18,550 nucleotides of DNA from an uncultured Planctomycetales bacterium. GTDB taxonomy: Bacteria > Planctomycetota > Planctomycetia > Pirellulales > Thermoguttaceae. The stretch covers positions 1 through 18,550 of the forward strand of contig CALARR010000106.1 of assembly GCA_937889015.1 (NCBI GenBank), written 5' to 3'. A model generated the notes under the pieces. That model saw nothing but the letters and a program-made list of their open reading frames with translations. It was not told where the DNA came from and did no database searches. The translations under genes were made by a program, and so were the position numbers. This document shows, piece after piece, positions 15,247 to 18,550 of the stretch; position 1 is the first letter of the stretch; the number at the start of each line of letters is the position of its first letter.

Positions 15247-15306
15247 GGACACGTGCCCGACATTCCCGCCGCCTCCCGGAGGGTGGCGGCGGGGGTGGCA
15301 CGTTCC
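15247..15306 (+). promoter_or_regulatory. Long hairpin in the gap before the mesaconase gene
   Basis: ACGTGCC (15251-15257) pairs with GGCACGT (15297-15303), extended by GGA/TCC past one bulged base. Inside it CCCGCCGCC (15265-15273) pairs with GGCGGCGGG (15285-15293), and then CCC with GGG around a GGA loop. It lies in the only gap of more than 100 bases within the cluster after the regulator. There is no T-tract, so an mRNA-processing or stability element, or a REP-type repeat, is more likely than a terminator. Confidence 0.65.
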
Positions 15307-15338
15307 AAGATCACGAAACTTCATTTGGAAACGCAACG

Positions 15339-16997
15339 ATGGACCTCGCGCGCATCCTGGAGACGAACTTCACATCCGGGGCAACCGCGTTCCGCCTGGT
15401 CAGCGCCGACGGCGTGCATGTGGAGCCCTGCAACCACCGACGCCTGCTCTGCGTGGAGCCCGACGCCCTGCGGCATCTGGCGCGCGAGGCCTTCCGTGAC
15501 ATCAGCTTCCTGCTGCGCACGCCGCAGCTTGAGCAGTGGGCGGCGATCCTCGACGATCCGGCTTCCAGCGACAACGACCGTTTCGTGGCCGCCGCACTAC
15601 TGAGAAACGCCGCTATTTCGGCCGAGGGCGTGCTGCCCCTCTGCCAGGATACGGGCACGGCCACGGTCGTGGCCTGCAAAGGCGAGGCCATGTTCACCGG
15701 CGTCGACGACGCGCTGCATCTCGAAGTGGGGATTCGCGAGGCATACGCCGGCTGCAATCTGCGTTTTTCGCAGGTCGCGCCGCGGTCGATGTTCGAGGAG
15801 CAGAACACGCGCTCGAATCTGCCGGCGCAGATCGAGGTCTATGCGGCCCCCGGCCGACAGTATCGGTTCTTGTTCGTGGCCAAGGGCGGCGGATCGTCGA
15901 ACAAGACGCTCTTGTTCCAGGAAACCAAGGCCTTGCTGAACGAGAACACCCTCGCGCAGTTCCTTCGCGAAAAGGTCCGGGCCTTGGGCGTGGCGGCCTG
16001 CCCGCCGTACCACCTGGGGCTGGTTGTGGGCGGAACCAGCCCAGAGCTGAACCTGAAGCTGCTCAAGCTGGCCACGGCCGGCGCCCTGGATCACCTGCCG
16101 CGCGCGGGGGACGGAGCGGGCCAGCCCTATCGCGACGCAGCCTGGGAAGCCCGGCTGGTGGAAATCGCCGCCGGAACGGGCCTCGGCGCGCAGTTCGGCG
16201 GTCGACACCTGGCGCTGGACGCGCGGGTGATCCGCTGCGCCCGGCATGCCGGCAGTTGTCCGGTCTCGCTGGGCGTGTCGTGCAGCGCGCACCGCAATGC
16301 CCTGGCGTATATCGACGAACAGGGCGTGTTTCGGGAACAACTCGACGCGAATCCGGCCCGGTTTCTGCCCCGCGCGCTGGAAGTGCTCGACCGCAGGATC
16401 GGCGCGCCGGCCACGGCGCGCATCGCCTTGGACCGTCCAAGGGCGGAGATCCTGGCCCAGCTTTCGCGTTGCCCTCCAGGCACGCTGGTTCTGCTCTCGG
16501 GACCGCTGGTCGTGGCGCGCGACGCGGCGCACGCGAGGTTCTATGAACTGTTGCAGGCCGGCCGGCCGCTGCCGGAGTACCTTGCGCGGCATCCGGTCTA
16601 CTATGCGGGCCCAGCCCCAACGCCGGCAGGACGCGTGATCGGCAGCTTCGGTCCCACGACCGCTCAGCGGATGGACGTGTACTTGCCGGAGTTCATGGCC
16701 CGCGGCTTCTCGCTGGTGACCCTGGCGAAAGGCCCTCGGGCAGCCAGCGTGACGGCCGCCTGCCGAGAGTACGGCGGGTTCTACCTGGGGACCATCGGCG
16801 GCGCGGCGGCCCTGATCGGCCAGGAGCACGTGGTGCGCGACGAGGTGCTGGACTATGCCGATCTGGGCATGGAAGCGGTGCGGCGAATCGAAGTACGCGA
16901 CCTCCCGGCCTTTATCCTCGTCGACGACCAAGGGAAACAACTGACGCCATGCGCCGCGTTGCTCGCCGGATGCGGCCGAAATCCCGGGCCAGCCTGA
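15339..16997 (+). CDS. Class I fumarase-type hydratase, probable mesaconase
   Basis: This 552-residue protein is a one-chain class I (Fe-S) fumarate hydratase like E. coli FumA (548). The three cysteines that bind the [4Fe-4S] cluster are C102 (LCQDTGT), C221 (ACPPYHLG) and C315 (VSCSAHRN), a constant three-residue shift from FumA. KGGGSSNKT (182-190) is the conserved substrate loop. The alpha domain covers about 1-330 and the beta domain about 380-545, with GPTTAQRMD in it. Class I fumarases of this type can also hydrate mesaconate to (S)-citramalate, and a position after mal makes that the likely job; fumarase or tartrate dehydratase activity remains possible. The start at 15339 is preferred because the in-frame ATG at 15228 would translate through the hairpin. 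The cluster makes it oxygen-sensitive. Confidence 0.9.
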   Translation: MDLARILETNFTSGATAFRLVSADGVHVEPCNHRRLLCVEPDALRHLAREAFRDISFLLRTPQLEQWAAILDDPASSDNDRFVAAALLRNAAISAEGVLPLCQDTGTATVVACKGEAMFTGVDDALHLEVGIREAYAGCNLRFSQVAPRSMFEEQNTRSNLPAQIEVYAAPGRQYRFLFVAKGGGSSNKTLLFQETKALLNENTLAQFLREKVRALGVAACPPYHLGLVVGGTSPELNLKLLKLATAGALDHLPRAGDGAGQPYRDAAWEARLVEIAAGTGLGAQFGGRHLALDARVIRCARHAGSCPVSLGVSCSAHRNALAYIDEQGVFREQLDANPARFLPRALEVLDRRIGAPATARIALDRPRAEILAQLSRCPPGTLVLLSGPLVVARDAAHARFYELLQAGRPLPEYLARHPVYYAGPAPTPAGRVIGSFGPTTAQRMDVYLPEFMARGFSLVTLAKGPRAASVTAACREYGGFYLGTIGGAAALIGQEHVVRDEVLDYADLGMEAVRRIEVRDLPAFILVDDQGKQLTPCAALLAGCGRNPGPA

Positions 16998-17050
16998 AAG
17001 CGTGCTGCCGGATGACCAGTGTTGATCGTATCCCGAGTATGCTGAACGTT

Positions 17051-17064
17051 CCGGGCTTGCCCGG
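17051..17064 (+). other. Small hairpin between hydratase and FGase-like genes
   Basis: CCGGGC-TT-GCCCGG forms a six-base stem with a two-base loop, about 55 bases past the hydratase stop. No T-tract follows. It could mark the end of the cluster transcript, but the evidence is weak. Confidence 0.25.
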
Positions 17065-17098
17065 CCAGGGACCTTGCCTTCCACGGAAAGACCATCCT

Positions 17099-17968
17099 AT
17101 GCGATCCATCACCAGCGGACTCCGAAGACTGTTGTTCCTGTTCTGCGTCTGGGCCCTGGTCGTGGCCGGCCCGGGCCGGCCTGAAGCTGCCTCCGCCGGT
17201 GAGCGGCCCCGGTCGGCTGCGCCGGAACTGGTGGTGGTCGAGCAGGGCGGACTGCCGATCATCCTGTCGGCCCCGCACGGCGGAAAGGAGGCGATTCCGG
17301 GCGCGCCCCCGCGCGAGAACAAAGACGCTTTCCGCTTCCTCACCGGCGGCGATCTGCACACGCTGGAGTTGGCCCAGAAGGTGGCCGCCGCCCTGGAAAA
17401 ACGCTTGCACGCCAGGCCGTACCTGGTGCTGGCGCGATTCCAGCGGAAGTACGTCGACGCCAACCGCGCCGCCCAGGACGCCTACGAGTCGCCGCAGGCC
17501 AAGCCGCATTACGACGCCTACCACGCCGCGCTCCGCGCGGCGTGCCAGGAAGTCGCGCGGCAGTGGGGCCGCGGCCTGATGGTCGATCTGCACGGTCAAT
17601 CGGTCGAGCAGGAGGGGATCTTCCGCGGCACGGCCAGCGGCGCGTCGATGGGTGAGGCGATCGAGCGATTCGGCCCCGGGGTGCTCAACGGCCCCAACAG
17701 CATCGCCGGCGACCTGGAACGCCGCGGCTACAAGTTGATCCCGGCCGCAAACGAGGGCCAGAAGGAGGGCCGCTTCAACGGCGGCTACATCACGCGCACC
17801 TACGGCCGCCGCGAACTGTCGATCGACGCCATCCAACTGGAATTTGGCGCCGCACTGCGCGCCTCGCAGCGATTGGACCGCACGGCAAGCGACGTCGCCG
17901 CCGCCATCGAGACCTTCGCCCGCGCTTATCTGCCTGCCAGCAAACTCCAGCCTGAAAAGAAACGTTGA
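17099..17968 (+). CDS. Exported N-formylglutamate amidohydrolase-like protein
   Basis: This 289-residue protein has a signal peptide (RR at 9-10, hydrophobic 11-23, cleavage near 33). The mature part has the N-formylglutamate amidohydrolase (FGase) superfamily pattern: SAPHGG (57-62), RKYVDANR (116-123), MVDLHG (161-166), GGYITRTYG (228-236) and AIQLEFG (244-250). These supply the histidines and acids for a metal site. Such enzymes cleave amide bonds near a carboxylate; true FGases release glutamate from N-formylglutamate. The export signal makes a role on external peptides or amides more likely. GGAAAG (17085-17090) supports ATG 17099; an in-frame ATG at 16949 would overlap the hydratase gene and spoil the signal peptide. 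It lies 101 bases after the hydratase, so membership in the glm operon is uncertain. Confidence 0.78.
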   Translation: MRSITSGLRRLLFLFCVWALVVAGPGRPEAASAGERPRSAAPELVVVEQGGLPIILSAPHGGKEAIPGAPPRENKDAFRFLTGGDLHTLELAQKVAAALEKRLHARPYLVLARFQRKYVDANRAAQDAYESPQAKPHYDAYHAALRAACQEVARQWGRGLMVDLHGQSVEQEGIFRGTASGASMGEAIERFGPGVLNGPNSIAGDLERRGYKLIPAANEGQKEGRFNGGYITRTYGRRELSIDAIQLEFGAALRASQRLDRTASDVAAAIETFARAYLPASKLQPEKKR

Positions 17969-18031
17969 CTCTTCCGTGTCGATGCGCTTCGATTCTGGTC
18001 CTTCGGTCACCGAGGATTCAAAGAAGTCAGG

Positions 18032-18292
18032 GTGCCTTATTCGATCCACCACGGCGATGCGGATACGTCCGTGCGCATCACTTGTGACGAGCGGTTTGTT
18101 GCCACCCTGATACAGAACAAGGTGGAACACGAGATGCACGTCTACCCAGGCGCTAATCACCGAGACACGTCGATGAATGAAACCGTGTTGGAACGGGTGA
18201 AGGCTTGGTACACTAGGCACGGGATCCTTGGCGGCGACCAGCGCGGGTCGCCCGTCCGGATCGAACGGGAGCGTTCTCAGGCAAGAGATTGA
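18032..18292 (+). pseudogene. Remnant of an alpha/beta hydrolase (S9/esterase) C-terminus
   Basis: The frame reads VPYSIHHGDADTSVRITC, then VEHEMHVYPGANH, then VLERVKAWYTRHGIL. This is the end of a prolyl-oligopeptidase or dienelactone-hydrolase-like domain, with the catalytic Asp (HGDADTSV) and His (PGANH) present. The nucleophile serine elbow and the rest of the domain are missing upstream, where the frame runs back into the stop at 17966-17968. It begins only with a GTG lacking a clear ribosome-binding site. The last 20 or so residues (GGDQRGSPVRIERE) look like read-through of non-coding sequence. A truncated, non-functional gene is the simplest reading. Confidence 0.55.
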
Positions 18293-18338
18293 ATGGCGGA
18301 CTTGTTGAGGATCTTTGGCCCTTCCTGGAGAAACAGAC

Positions 18339-18550
18339 ATGCCATGCGTTGCGACCAGAAATGAGAAGCGATTTCTCCCATCTGCCCTGCGCGGAGCACG
18401 CCACGTGGCGATGGCCTCCCTGGTCGTCGTCACCGCGCTCACCGCTGCCCGCGCCCATGGCCAGACCGCCAGGAAGGTTGCCCCGATCCGCGTCACCTGT
18501 CTCGATGTCTACGGCCAGGCCGAACGCGGCATCGGGCCGAAGAACATCCA
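18339..18550 (+). CDS. N-terminal part of an exported protein, cut by window edge
   Basis: An ATG at 18339 with GGAG (18327-18330) eight bases ahead opens a frame that stays open for 70 codons to the end of the window. It encodes a basic N-terminus, a hydrophobic stretch (MASLVVVTALTAARA, about 24-38) and a likely cleavage site after ARAHGQ, hence a signal peptide. The mature start contains VAPIRVTCLDVYGQAERGIG. I do not recognise the family from this short piece. Confidence 0.6.
   Translation, partial: MPCVATRNEKRFLPSALRGARHVAMASLVVVTALTAARAHGQTARKVAPIRVTCLDVYGQAERGIGPKNI

Noticed and set aside
15228..15338. N-terminal extension of the mesaconase from ATG 15228
   Set aside because: It would translate through a strong hairpin into a Gly-rich run with no counterpart in class I fumarases, whose N-terminus aligns with 15339.

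Overview
The window is GC-rich bacterial DNA with short intergenic gaps, ATGA/GTGA start-stop overlaps, secreted enzymes with long signal peptides, and a three-gene MacAB-type exporter. The secreted multi-domain alpha-L-fucosidase and the hairpin-rich gaps suggest a polysaccharide-degrading planctomycete-like (Planctomycetota, or PVC group) chromosome. This assignment is inference from gene style only; no rRNA or marker gene is present. An adenosylcobalamin-dependent mutase and an Fe-S class I hydratase fit an anaerobic or microaerobic lifestyle.

Left part, minus strand (207-6145). Reading leftward: a secreted GH29 alpha-L-fucosidase with two discoidin-like domains, and then an exporter operon made of an ABC ATPase, a HlyD/MacA-type adaptor and a MacB-type permease. 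The fucosidase carries a duplicated 27-residue in-frame repeat. A candidate promoter lies between the fucosidase and the ATPase. Positions 1-206 hold repeats and hairpins but no gene.

Centre (6225-6773). About 475 bases show no recognisable gene. They are followed by a good sigma70-like promoter (TTGACG, 17-base gap, GATAAA) with an inverted repeat around the -10 box, just ahead of a GntR-family regulator.

Right part, plus strand (6774-16997). The regulator leads a compact cluster: glutamate mutase sigma subunit (glmS), its MutL/GlmL partner, glutamate mutase epsilon subunit (glmE), methylaspartate ammonia-lyase (mal), an AtuA/DUF1446 protein, a DUF4387 protein, a P-loop protein ending in an AlaRS SAD-like motif, and a class I fumarase-type hydratase that would serve as mesaconase. 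Catalytic residues known from the clostridial enzymes are present. Together they predict glutamate -> (2S,3S)-3-methylaspartate -> mesaconate + NH3 -> citramalate. The AtuA-like, DUF4387 and P-loop/SAD proteins have no assigned step and are the most interesting part. No citramalate lyase is seen in the window.

Right end (17099-18550). A secreted N-formylglutamate-amidohydrolase-like protein, a remnant of the C-terminus of an alpha/beta hydrolase, and the first 70 codons of another exported protein cut by the window edge.
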